From positions 389,496 to 453,495 of the forward strand of contig NZ_LT622357.1 in NCBI RefSeq assembly GCF_900098925.1: a DNA stretch of 64,000 nucleotides. Reading direction: 5' to 3'. A program made the position numbers and the translations under genes. This DNA comes from Bacillus massiliglaciei (GTDB lineage: Bacteria; Bacillota; Bacilli; Bacillales; DSM-1321). Under the pieces are notes generated by a model. It saw only the letters and a program-made list of their open reading frames with translations, did not search any database and was not told the origin of the DNA. This document shows positions 56,847 through 64,000 of this stretch, piece after piece; positions within the stretch are counted from its first letter, which is position 1, and each line of letters opens with the position of its first letter.

Positions 56847-57397
56847 GTGGTCAAATATGATGAAGGATTTAAACAAAAAGTAGTTGACGCTTATTTAGCA
56901 GGTGAAGGTGGATATGCTTCCTTAGCTATCAGATTTGGAATTCGAAGTAAAACCAATATAAGAAAATGGGTCAGTGTGTTCCAACAATTTGGCAAACAAG
57001 GTTTGGCTCCTAAAAAAGCAATTACGAATTATCCTGTTCAATTAAATTAGATGTCCTAAACTATAAGGTAAGAACAGGAGATTCCCTTGAAGAGGTTGCT
57101 AGAAAATTTGGCATTACTGAACCACCTATGATTCTTAATTGGTTGAGAAAATGGCAAAATGAAGGTATTGAAGGGCTCTCTAAATCAAAGGGGCGTCCAT
57201 CAATGTCCAACAAGCCGAAGAAAAATAAAAATGAAAAGAAAATGACGAAGGAAGAACAATTATTAAAAGAAATAGAATTACTACGTGCGGAGAATGCCTA
57301 TTTAAAAAAGCTCCGAGCTTCAGGGATAAATATTCCGAGCCGACTGCTAAAACAGAATCCAGGGTCATCCACGAACTCAGAAAAGAATTCAAATTAG
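56847..57397 (+). pseudogene. IS3-family OrfA, broken by a one-base deletion
   Basis: The frame begins at GTG 56847 (GGGGTG before it) with a helix-turn-helix, KYDEGFKQKVVDAYLAGEGG, and IRKWVSVFQQFG. At 57039-57050 it reads CAATTAAATTAG and stops, whereas one additional T would give QFKLDVLN and continue in the next frame as LDVLNYKVRTGDSLEEVARKFG with a second helix-turn-helix and the leucine zipper (LLKEIELLRAENAYLKKL). The full element therefore has two DNA-binding units. A sequencing error is the alternative explanation. Confidence 0.8.
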
Positions 57398-57438
57398 CTG
57401 TTATCCTTGAAGCGACAGGTTTTCCAAAGGCAACTTAT

Positions 57439-58248
57439 ATGTATTGGCAAAAACGATTTGATGACTCCAATCCAGATGAAGAGATTGAAAAGATTATCCA
57501 AGAGATTGTAAACAAACATAATGGAAATTATGGATATCGTCGAATGGATATGGAATTACGTAAGAGAGGTTATATCGTAAATCACAAAAAAATCCTACGG
57601 ATTACCAATAAACTTGGTATTACTTGTACATCATTCACACGTAAATCTCGTAAATACAGCACTTACAAAGGAACTGTAGGCAAGATATCGAAAAACCTTG
57701 TAAACCGTAGATTCCATACAAGCATTCCACATCAAAAATTAACAACTGATACATCTGAATTCAAATACTATACGACCGATTCTAATGGGAAGATAATCAT
57801 TAAGAAGGCTTATTTAGATGCATTTCTAGATATGTTTAATGGTGAAATTTTATCTTTTCGGTTCTCAGAACGGCCAAACGCTCAAGCTATTATGGATGCT
57901 TTAGATGAAGCAATTGAAATAACAAAAGACTGTCCCTATCGAACGACTATACACACTGATCAAGGCTGGGGTTATCAAATGAAAAGATATGTAAGGAAAC
58001 TAAAAGATAACGGTATATTTCAAAGTATGTCCCGAAAGGGAAACTGTCTGGATAATTCACCAATGGAAAATTTCTTCGGGATAATGAAACAGGAAATGTA
58101 TTACGGTAGAGTTTATAAGTCATTTGAAGAGCTTAAACAAGCAGTAACGGATTATATTTTTTACTATAACAATGAACGGATAAAAGCAAAATTGACTGGC
58201 ATGAGCCCGGTGGAATACCGTCTTTATACCAGTCAACAAGCTGCATAA
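57439..58248 (+). CDS. IS3-family transposase OrfB
   Basis: 269 residues from the ATG at 57439, but the same frame is open back to the frameshift site at 57310, giving about 40 further residues (beginning APSFRDKYSEPT after OrfA's lysines). The DDE triad is intact: Asp in LTTDTSEFKY, Asp in IHTDQGWGYQ and Glu in NSPMENFFGIMKQEM. An HTH_21-like segment NGNYGYRRMDMELRKRGY precedes it. With OrfA disrupted, OrfB would not be made as the normal fusion, though this protein itself looks functional. Confidence 0.88.
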   Translation: MYWQKRFDDSNPDEEIEKIIQEIVNKHNGNYGYRRMDMELRKRGYIVNHKKILRITNKLGITCTSFTRKSRKYSTYKGTVGKISKNLVNRRFHTSIPHQKLTTDTSEFKYYTTDSNGKIIIKKAYLDAFLDMFNGEILSFRFSERPNAQAIMDALDEAIEITKDCPYRTTIHTDQGWGYQMKRYVRKLKDNGIFQSMSRKGNCLDNSPMENFFGIMKQEMYYGRVYKSFEELKQAVTDYIFYYNNERIKAKLTGMSPVEYRLYTSQQAA

Positions 58249-58307
58249 ATATTTTGGTCTAACTTTTAGGGTTCAGCACAAAACTCAAGGTCCTTTTGCT
58301 GCCCATT

Positions 58308-59024
58308 CTACTCTTTTTCTGGAATTTCGCATGATTCATCCGTACATACTCCGGCTCCATCAGAATCTGAACTGAACATCTGAAGCGGGTTTTCTTCCGC
58401 CCAAATTTTATTAAGCGTTGCCAGAAAATGCTCGGTTGGCTGTGCACCCGAAATGCCGTATTTTCTGTTAATAACAAAAAACGGAACCCCTGTAATACCA
58501 AGCAAGCTGCCTTCCTGTTCATTTCCGCGCACTTCCGCTGTATATTCCGTTCCTTCAAGAACCTTAAGCGCTTCCGCTTGATCAAGCCCTGCCTCTTTGG
58601 CAAGCTCGGTCAGCGTCTGTAAGTCTCCAATATGCCTGGACTCGGTGAAATAGGCCTGGAAAAGCCGCTCGCTCATTTCGTTTTCTTTTCCTTGTGCCGC
58701 CGCATAATGCATAAGGCGATGGGCATCAAATGTATTGGTCATCACTGCTTGATCCAAATGGTATTCAAGTCCTTCCGCAGCAGCTTGCTCTGTAAGGTTT
58801 CTTTGGGAAGTTTCCACCTGCTCCATGCTCATTCCATATTTTTGAGCCAGAAGTTCATTCATGGACATATTTGGATTTCTTTCAGAATTTGGATCTAATT
58901 CGAAGCTCCGGAACTCTACTTTCACCTCGTTCTTATGAGCAAACTGCTCCAAAGCCTTTTCAAACCGGCGTTTTCCTATATAGCAAAAGGGACAGACATA
59001 GTCCGACCAAATTTCAACATTCAT
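58308..59024 (-). CDS. DsbA-family oxidoreductase, FrnE-like
   Basis: A 238-residue thioredoxin-fold protein with a helical insertion. The active site is CPFC (about residue 11) in DYVCPFCYIGKRRFE, which is the FrnE type. The cis-Pro loop appears as ITGVPFFVINRKYGISGAQP. It has no signal peptide, so it acts in the cytoplasm; the substrate is not known, and FrnE relatives handle disulfides or thiol stress. The C-terminus ends with a cysteine pair (VCTDESCEIPE). ATG at 59024 has GGAGG upstream. Its terminator is split by the IS downstream. Confidence 0.88.
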   Translation of the reverse strand: MNVEIWSDYVCPFCYIGKRRFEKALEQFAHKNEVKVEFRSFELDPNSERNPNMSMNELLAQKYGMSMEQVETSQRNLTEQAAAEGLEYHLDQAVMTNTFDAHRLMHYAAAQGKENEMSERLFQAYFTESRHIGDLQTLTELAKEAGLDQAEALKVLEGTEYTAEVRGNEQEGSLLGITGVPFFVINRKYGISGAQPTEHFLATLNKIWAEENPLQMFSSDSDGAGVCTDESCEIPEKE

Positions 59025-59123
59025 ATTCTTGCCTCCAATTAATCAGTTACAGCACATTATACGGGGACGGCCGGCCCTGGGCAAGCAAACAGCTCGGCAA
59101 GATTCGTATGTTATGAAGGAACG

Positions 59124-59170
59124 AAAAAAGCCTTCCTAATGACGATTATGTTCAATCGAATAGCAAGGCT
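59124..59170 (-). terminator. Possible coaA terminator
   Basis: AAAAAAGCCTT (59124-59134) and AAGGCT (59165-59170) with an inner stem-forming stretch; T-run on the minus strand. The long loop makes this less certain. Confidence 0.45.
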
Positions 59171-59181
59171 GCTCAGCTCTA

Positions 59182-60135
59182 TTAAATTTTACGGAGTTTA
59201 ATGGTTGAAACAGCATGATTGGCGCCTTTTTCTAAGATGAGATCTGCCCTTGTTTTCGTTGGTTCAATATTATGAATTAAATTCACTTTATTAATCTGGT
59301 TCCATAATCCAAGGGCTATTTCTTCCGTCTCCTCATCAGAAAGCGTAGCATATTTATGAAAATAAGATGTCGGATCGTGGAAAGCAGTATCTCTTAATTT
59401 TTTGAAACGGGCAACGTACCAATCTACCAAATCATCCTTTTCTGCATCAACATAAATAGAGAAATCAAAAAAATCAGAAACGAAGACAGTAGGCAGTGTT
59501 TGATCATCCTTCAGTGAAGGCGTTTGCAAAACGTTTATTCCTTCTACGATTACGATGTCAGGCTGATCGATTCTATCGTATTTCCCCGGAATGATATCGT
59601 AAAATTGATGGGAATAAACAGGTGCTTCTACATTAGGCATGCCTGATTTAATCTTGGCCAGAAAGGAAATAAGCTCCCTTGTATCATAACTCTCCGGAAA
59701 GCCCTTCTTTTTCATCAAGCCTCTTGCTTCAAGAACCGCATTAGGAAACAGAAAACCATCTGTTGTTACAATTTCCACCTTTGGATGATTGGGCCATTTG
59801 GAAAGCAAAGCTTTGATCACCCTGGAAGTTGTGCTTTTTCCAACCGCTACACTTCCTGCTACTCCGATAATATAAGGAACCTTCCGTGTATTTCGCCGAA
59901 AAAAGGTATCCGTAGCGCCATGCAGCTGCTGAGAAGCGGTTGCATAAAGATTCAGGAGCCTTGTTAAGGGTATATAAATATTGGTCACTTCTTCTATAGA
60001 CAAATTTTCATTAATTCCCTGCAGTTCTTTTACTTCTTCTTTAGAGAGAGTCATTGGTGTATTAAATCTAAGCTTTGCCCACTCTTCCTTCGAAAAGGTA
60101 CTGTAAGGTGAATATTCCATCGATAAAGTCTTCAT
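59182..60135 (-). CDS. coaA: Type I pantothenate kinase
   Basis: A 317-residue enzyme that phosphorylates pantothenate at the start of coenzyme A synthesis. The P-loop is [15 protein letters not shown] (about residues 93-107), and the pantothenate site is seen in [16 protein letters not shown] and [11 protein letters not shown]. The start ATG at 60135 has AAAGGGA six bases upstream. Bacillus often also has the type III enzyme CoaX; only the type I gene is in this window. Divergent from the ytzE locus. Confidence 0.95.
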   Translation of the reverse strand: MKTLSMEYSPYSTFSKEEWAKLRFNTPMTLSKEEVKELQGINENLSIEEVTNIYIPLTRLLNLYATASQQLHGATDTFFRRNTRKVPYIIGVAGSVAVGKSTTSRVIKALLSKWPNHPKVEIVTTDGFLFPNAVLEARGLMKKKGFPESYDTRELISFLAKIKSGMPNVEAPVYSHQFYDIIPGKYDRIDQPDIVIVEGINVLQTPSLKDDQTLPTVFVSDFFDFSIYVDAEKDDLVDWYVARFKKLRDTAFHDPTSYFHKYATLSDEETEEIALGLWNQINKVNLIHNIEPTKTRADLILEKGANHAVSTIKLRKI

Positions 60136-60635
60136 AGTCGTTCCCTTTCAGATTCATATTCATATATCCTATCCATATTACCATTTTAAAGAAATTTGAT
60201 AAACAAATAAATCTCAATCTTTCTAAAAAGTTAAATAATTCCACCATTTCGTACAAAATCCTGTCCATACTGTTTAATAAAAACAAGCGTGTTTATTCGG
60301 CTAAATCCTCCATCGATACCATTCTTTCTATGCATTTCATCCTCTATTTTTTAGATTTTTATTTCCGAGAAAATATAAGAAACGGTCTTATTAAGATTCT
60401 GTAAACAATTTATGAAAGTTTTTTCAAGTTATGGATATAATATACCAAAGTGGATATAATTTTTAGTGGACATTCACAGTAATATTCGTGTCTAATTAAA
60501 CTAACAGGAAAATATACACTGAATTAATTTACTATTTCGTTAAATCGGCACATTTTTCTAGAATTACGGTTGTAAAAGTAGTAAAATGAAGCAAATGGCA
60601 TCTTGATATCCAAAATGTTTTAGAGGAGTTTCAGG
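60136..60635. other. Large divergent intergenic region between coaA and ytzE
   Basis: A 500-base, AT-rich stretch. The sequence TGGATATAAT occurs twice, at 60432-60441 and 60451-60460, 19 bases apart in direct orientation; each includes a TATAAT and could be a promoter element or a regulator site. No clear -35 matches either one. No gene is seen. Confidence 0.45.
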
Positions 60636-60722
60636 GTGGGTAAAGCAAGTACATGGCGACAGTTTCTGCTGTCCTACATATCGGTTGTTTTCATTAGTTC
60701 CCAAAACGATGAAAAAAATTAA
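60636..60722 (+). CDS. Possible 28-codon ORF upstream of ytzE
   Basis: A GTG at 60636 preceded by GAGGAG at seven bases starts a 28-codon frame ending in TAA at 60720-60722. The translation has a short charged N-terminus, a hydrophobic core (FLLSYISVVFI) and a polar tail, resembling a single-pass membrane mini-protein or a decayed N-terminus. Its stop overlaps the AAGGAG site of ytzE, so the two would be translationally coupled. I recognise no family. The good ribosome site is the main support. Confidence 0.4.
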   Translation: MGKASTWRQFLLSYISVVFISSQNDEKN

Positions 60723-60733
60723 GGAGTGATTTT

Positions 60734-60955
60734 TTGAAACCTTCAACAAATCGCATGTTAACCCGTATTAAATCCGTGTATATGTACATTAGTGACAACG
60801 GTACGGTTTCTACACAAGACCTTGTAGAAGAATTTGGCATCACTCCTCGAACAGTACAGCGCGATTTAAATGTCTTAGCTTACAACGACCTGGTCAAAAG
60901 CCCAAGCCGTGGCCTATGGACAACAACAAACAAAAAGGTAAAGATGTCATCTTAA
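60734..60955 (+). CDS. ytzE: Small DeoR-type helix-turn-helix protein YtzE
   Basis: A 73-residue DNA-binding protein made almost entirely of a winged helix (MLTRIKSVYMYISDNGTVSTQDLVEEFGITPRTVQRDLNVL), the DeoR N-terminal HTH without the usual sugar-phosphate sensor. Family regulators repress nearby genes; the target is not known, although coaA and the ytzE locus itself are close. The start is TTG at 60734 with AAGGAG upstream. It matches B. subtilis ytzE (about 74 residues) in place and size. Confidence 0.85.
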   Translation: MKPSTNRMLTRIKSVYMYISDNGTVSTQDLVEEFGITPRTVQRDLNVLAYNDLVKSPSRGLWTTTNKKVKMSS

Positions 60956-61001
60956 AGAAAAGTAAAGAATACTCGATCCACCCTAACGATGTGTATAGAA
61001 T

Positions 61002-61029
61002 GAGGCAGACGATGTCTGCCTCATTTTTT
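61002..61029 (+). terminator. ytzE terminator
   Basis: GAGGCAGAC (61002-61010) pairs with GTCTGCCTC (61014-61022), then A and seven T. Confidence 0.93.
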
Positions 61030-61035
61030 TAGTTC

Positions 61036-61758
61036 TTAGTATACTTCCTGTCCGGACTGAAGCATTTTCAATTCCTCCGGTGTCAGCTCGCGATATTCCC
61101 CCAATTCCAGTTCCTCATCTAAATATAAGGTTCCCATGGAAATTCGTTTTAAGTATAGTACACGTTTGCCAACAGCCTCAAACATCCTCTTCACCTGATG
61201 AAACTTTCCTTCAGTAATGGTTAATTCAATATCTGATGTAGGTCCCGATTTTAAAATATTCAGTTCAGCCGGCTTAGTCAAGTACCCATCATCCAGTTCT
61301 ACGCCTTGTCTGAAAGCAGCGGAATCTGCCTCAGTCACTTCTGAATTAATGACAGCAAAATAAGTCTTTGGCACATGCTTTTTAGGTGAAAGCAGCTGAT
61401 GGGCAAGCTGCCCGTCATTTGTTATCAGCAGCAGTCCCTCTGTATCCTTATCAAGACGCCCTACCGGAAACGGTTCAAACTGTGCATAATCAAGTTCCAA
61501 TAAATCAATCACTGTTTTCTGATGATGATCTTCGGTCGCAGAGAGAACTCCTTGCGGTTTATTCATCATTAAATAAATATATTCTCTGTATTCGACAGGC
61601 ACCCCGTGGACTGTTACATGATCCGAATTAGGATCTACATGTTTTTTTGCATCTTTTACAATGACTTCATTCACTTTTACAGCTCCTGCTTTCAGCAGCA
61701 GCTTCACTTCTTTTCGGCTTCCGTATCCGGTATTGGCTAATAGTTTATCTATCCTCAT
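61036..61758 (-). CDS. ytzG: 16S rRNA pseudouridine synthase (RsuA family)
   Basis: A 240-residue enzyme of the RsuA/RluB family that isomerises uridine in rRNA, probably position 516 of 16S rRNA by analogy with RsuA. An S4-like domain covers residues 1-60 (MRIDKLLANTGYGSRKEVKLLLKAG), and the catalytic Asp is in GRLDKDTEGLLLI at about residue 100. The KRMFEAVGKRV motif near the C-terminus is present. AAGGAG precedes the ATG at 61758. The B. subtilis counterpart at this locus is ytzG. Confidence 0.9.
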   Translation of the reverse strand: MRIDKLLANTGYGSRKEVKLLLKAGAVKVNEVIVKDAKKHVDPNSDHVTVHGVPVEYREYIYLMMNKPQGVLSATEDHHQKTVIDLLELDYAQFEPFPVGRLDKDTEGLLLITNDGQLAHQLLSPKKHVPKTYFAVINSEVTEADSAAFRQGVELDDGYLTKPAELNILKSGPTSDIELTITEGKFHQVKRMFEAVGKRVLYLKRISMGTLYLDEELELGEYRELTPEELKMLQSGQEVY

Positions 61759-61900
61759 GTTCTTCGACTCCTTGACTTCCCGACTGGTATATTTTTTAAC
61801 CTTTCATACCATCTTCAGTATGGAAAACGATTGCTTCTTAAAACTGCTCGATTGACAACAGCATAAAGCTTTATCAAATGGATAGCAAAGATCGTTTTTT

Positions 61901-61930
61901 AAAAAAGGCCTTGCCATAATGACAAGGCCT
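61901..61930 (-). terminator. ytgP terminator
   Basis: AAGGCCTTG pairs with CAAGGCCT around CCATAATGA, with six T on the minus strand. Confidence 0.9.
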
Positions 61931-61983
61931 AGTGAATATTGAAGGGATTATTCTTTTTCCCTTCCATTCCTATACTAAACATT

Positions 61984-63597
61984 TTACTCACTTAATTTTA
62001 ATTTCTTTCGCAGCCGATCGATCCTGCTTCCTAACACATGGTGCGCTAATTTGGTCTTTAACGTTATTACTGCATAAATAAAAGCTCCAAAGACAGCAGC
62101 GATTGCCGTGATCACAACGGCTTCCATCCGGCTTTCCGTATCAAGTCCAAGCATCAAGAGAGCCTTCACTATCCATGTCCCGATCCCCATTATAATAGAA
62201 ATGATTGTAATCAAAAGGGTGCGTTTAAATACAAGATTATAACGATACCCTGTAAAATAAGCGATCACAAACAGATTCATAATACAGGCGACGAAAAAGC
62301 CGAGTGATGTCGCATAGATTGAGCCATCTGTTCCAAAAAATCGGATTAATGGCAGGTTAAGACTTAACTTTACCAATAATCCCATCAGCAGACTTAGTAC
62401 TGTGAATTTCTGTCGGTTAATTCCCTGCAGGATTGATGCCGTCACAGAAAATAAGGCAAATAAAACGGCAGTTGGAGCATAGGCCTGAAGTACTTCGGCG
62501 CCTATCGGATCATGTTCATAAAAAGAGGAATAAATCGGATCCGCAAGAACAGCCATCCCCACTACAGCCGGTATTGTAATAAACAGCAGAATCTGAAAAG
62601 CCTGGTCTATATACCGTTTGAACACACTGAAATCCTCACTCACGAACGCTTTCGTAATGGCAGGCAGCAAGGCCATGGAAAAACCGGTGGCAAGCGTCAT
62701 TGGAATGAGAACAATCTTCTGAGCATACGTATTCAAAATCCCCAAAGAGTCCTCCGCAATTTTCCCAAGACCCCCTGAACTCATTCCCCTTAAAAAGGTA
62801 AGGTTATCCACCATCTGAAAAACCGGCATCGCAATTCCAACAAAAACAAACGGAATAGAAGAAATCAGAATTTCTTTATATATAGCCGGAAGAGAGACAT
62901 GAATGGTTCCCCTGTCCCGAGCCAGCATTTCATCGAAACCCGGTTTATGTTTTCTCCAGTACCAAAACAGAACCAGCAAGCCGCCAAGGGCGCCAATCGT
63001 TGCTGCAAACGTCGCTGCTTGGATCGCTTCAACGATGCTTCCATCCGCAATCTTCAAGACAACAAAAACCCCCGCCAGAAGGAAAACGATTCGGACAAGC
63101 TGCTCAACAACCTGTGAAATGGCTGTAGGAGCCATTTCTTCGTGTCCCTGGAAAAAACCTCTGATAATACTCATAAAAGGCACTAAAATCAAGGCAAAAC
63201 TAACAGCCCGTATGACTGATGTTATGTCTTCAACCGGCACTTCTGCTTCCGGTGTCTTAATAAAATCAGCATAAACCGGTGCCAGCATGTACAAAAATAA
63301 AAAGGCAAGAACACCTGTAATCATCATAAGCAAGAGGCTTGATTTAAAGAGCCTCCTGCTTACTGCATATTCTTCAATGGCATTATATTTCGAAACGAAT
63401 TTCGAAATTGCAAGCGGCATTCCGGCCGTTGCAAAACTGATAAACAACGTATAGGGCACATATCCAAGATTATAAAGATATCCGCCGGTCTTTCCTACCA
63501 TCGCTTCGAATGGTATAAGGTAAAATAATCCTAAAACCTTTGATAACATTGAACCTACTGTTAAAATAAAAGCCCCTTTTAAGAACTTAGATGACAT
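61984..63597 (-). CDS. ytgP: MOP-family lipid flippase YtgP (MurJ-like)
   Basis: A 537-residue integral membrane protein with about 14 transmembrane segments and the polysaccharide-biosynthesis (MurJ/MATE-like) fold; the first helix region is [32 protein letters not shown]. subtilis YtgP complements MurJ function, flipping lipid II across the membrane, so this is a likely wall-precursor flippase. AAGGGA is close to the ATG at 63597 and the length is near the 544 residues of YtgP. It pairs functionally with the class A PBP and MurC here. Divergent from ytfP. Confidence 0.9.
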   Translation of the reverse strand: MSSKFLKGAFILTVGSMLSKVLGLFYLIPFEAMVGKTGGYLYNLGYVPYTLFISFATAGMPLAISKFVSKYNAIEEYAVSRRLFKSSLLLMMITGVLAFLFLYMLAPVYADFIKTPEAEVPVEDITSVIRAVSFALILVPFMSIIRGFFQGHEEMAPTAISQVVEQLVRIVFLLAGVFVVLKIADGSIVEAIQAATFAATIGALGGLLVLFWYWRKHKPGFDEMLARDRGTIHVSLPAIYKEILISSIPFVFVGIAMPVFQMVDNLTFLRGMSSGGLGKIAEDSLGILNTYAQKIVLIPMTLATGFSMALLPAITKAFVSEDFSVFKRYIDQAFQILLFITIPAVVGMAVLADPIYSSFYEHDPIGAEVLQAYAPTAVLFALFSVTASILQGINRQKFTVLSLLMGLLVKLSLNLPLIRFFGTDGSIYATSLGFFVACIMNLFVIAYFTGYRYNLVFKRTLLITIISIIMGIGTWIVKALLMLGLDTESRMEAVVITAIAAVFGAFIYAVITLKTKLAHHVLGSRIDRLRKKLKLSE

Positions 63598-63815
63598 ATA
63601 ATCCCTTCCCGACCATATCAGTTACATTTCACATTTTTTTATCTTATCATATCTCCAGATGGAAAAACGGTATGAAGTTCAAAAAAACTACAATCAGTTT
63701 ACCTTTTTTGAAGATAATACTCAATTATATATTGACTTATTCTTTCCGGCACTCGCCTTCGCATGCTCAAATGCTATATAATGAAAGAATTGAAAAAAGC
63801 AAAGTGGTGATGAAC

Positions 63816-64000
63816 TTGAAATATGATGTAATCGTGATTGGCGGCGGGCCTTCCGGACTTATGGCCGCTATTGCCGCAGGAGAAAAAGGAGCAAGAGTTC
63901 TCCTCGTAGATAAAGGAGAAAAACTCGGCCGGAAACTCGCTATATCCGGCGGCGGAAGATGCAATGTTACAAACCGCCTTTCGATTGATGAAATTATTAA
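63816..64000 (+). CDS. ytfP: FAD-dependent oxidoreductase YtfP, N-terminal part
   Basis: The first 61 residues of an HI0933-family flavoprotein, cut off by the end of the window. The FAD dinucleotide-binding motif is [13 protein letters not shown] (about residues 6-18), followed by [20 protein letters not shown], which is highly characteristic of the family. The biochemical role of YtfP is not settled. Start: the TTG at 63816 lies six bases after GTGGTG and gives the family's start; the ATG at 63810 is adjacent to the site. It is divergent from ytgP, as in B. subtilis. Confidence 0.88.
   Translation, partial: MKYDVIVIGGGPSGLMAAIAAGEKGARVLLVDKGEKLGRKLAISGGGRCNVTNRLSIDEII

Larger units (their letters stand above)
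56794..58280 (+). mobile_element. IS3-family insertion sequence with a frameshifted orfA
   Basis: A 1487-bp element. The left end TGATGTGCACCCCAAAAGTTAGAC and the right end, reversed, TGTGCTGAACCCTAAAAGTTAGAC share a terminal repeat. The flanking AAA at 56791-56793 and 58281-58283 fits a 3-bp target duplication. It has orfA, a slip site A AAA AAG (57304-57310) and orfB in the -1 frame. orfA carries a one-base deletion, so the copy is probably not autonomous. It differs in sequence from the IS at 13534-14844, so the two are separate elements. Confidence 0.88.
56778..58296 (-). terminator. DsbA-like gene terminator split by an IS element
   Basis: On the minus strand AAAAGGACCT (58287-58296) and AGGTC plus seven T (56778-56789) are the two arms of a hairpin. 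Deleting the IS and one AAA copy joins them with an eight-base loop (TGAGTTTG), giving a terminator directly downstream of the DsbA-like gene at 58308-59024. Confidence 0.8.

Overview
The window is a chromosomal segment from a spore-forming member of the Bacillaceae, related to but distinct from Bacillus subtilis. From memory of B. subtilis, the gene order follows the ytcI-sspA-thiI-iscS-ezrA-hisJ-refZ-ytsP-ytrP-rpsD-tyrS-acsA-acuABC-ccpA-aroA-ytxJHG-murC-sftA-ytpQP-ytoP-ytzB-ytnP-trmB-ytzH-ytmP-ytlQP-dat-pepV-ytzE-ytzG-ytgP-ytfP block. The small acid-soluble spore protein, a tyrosine T-box, bacilliredoxin, CcpA and GGAGG-type ribosome binding sites all fit a Firmicute.

Layout. 1-1859 is a group IIC intron cut by the window edge. 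1862-6279 holds an acyl-CoA synthetase, an SASP, and thiI with iscS (sulfur transfer to tRNA). 6479-13480 holds ezrA, hisJ, refZ, a methionine sulfoxide reductase, a diguanylate cyclase and rpsD with a structured leader. 13507-18216 is accessory: an IS3-family element inside the rpsD terminator, decayed gene fragments, a DUF1801 gene, a SRPBCC gene, and a class D sortase next to its probable LPxTA substrate. 18307-30220 holds tyrS with a T-box, a class A penicillin-binding protein, acetyl-CoA synthetase with divergent acuABC, ccpA and aroA. 30442-32604 is a large FtsA-like ATPase with an unusual repeat tail. 32657-42636 runs brxC, ytxH, ytxG, an M29 aminopeptidase, murC, sftA, ytpQ, ytpP and a lipoprotein. 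A second group IIC intron lies at 42758-44618. 44656-55032 is a housekeeping run ending in pepV and a DedA protein. 55371-59024 carries a VOC protein, signal peptidase I, a second IS3-family element and a DsbA-like protein. 59182-64000 is coaA, a possible 28-codon ORF, ytzE, a pseudouridine synthase, a MurJ-like flippase and the start of ytfP.

How genes work together. AcsA makes acetyl-CoA; AcuA acetylates its C-terminal lysine and AcuC removes the acetyl group, with CcpA encoded next door as the carbon catabolite regulator. EzrA and RefZ act on FtsZ assembly; MurC, the class A PBP, the flippase and SftA add wall synthesis and chromosome clearance. IscS hands sulfur to ThiI.

The most striking pattern is that all four mobile elements sit at rho-independent terminators. 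Both group IIC introns begin 2-3 nt downstream of a terminator T-run, in the direction of transcription. Both IS elements are inserted in the loop of a terminator hairpin (rpsD and the DsbA-like gene), separating the two arms. Intron behaviour of this kind is known; two unrelated IS elements doing the same in one 64-kb window is worth checking. The other main novelty candidate is the 720-residue FtsA-like protein with tandem beta-grasp-like repeats.
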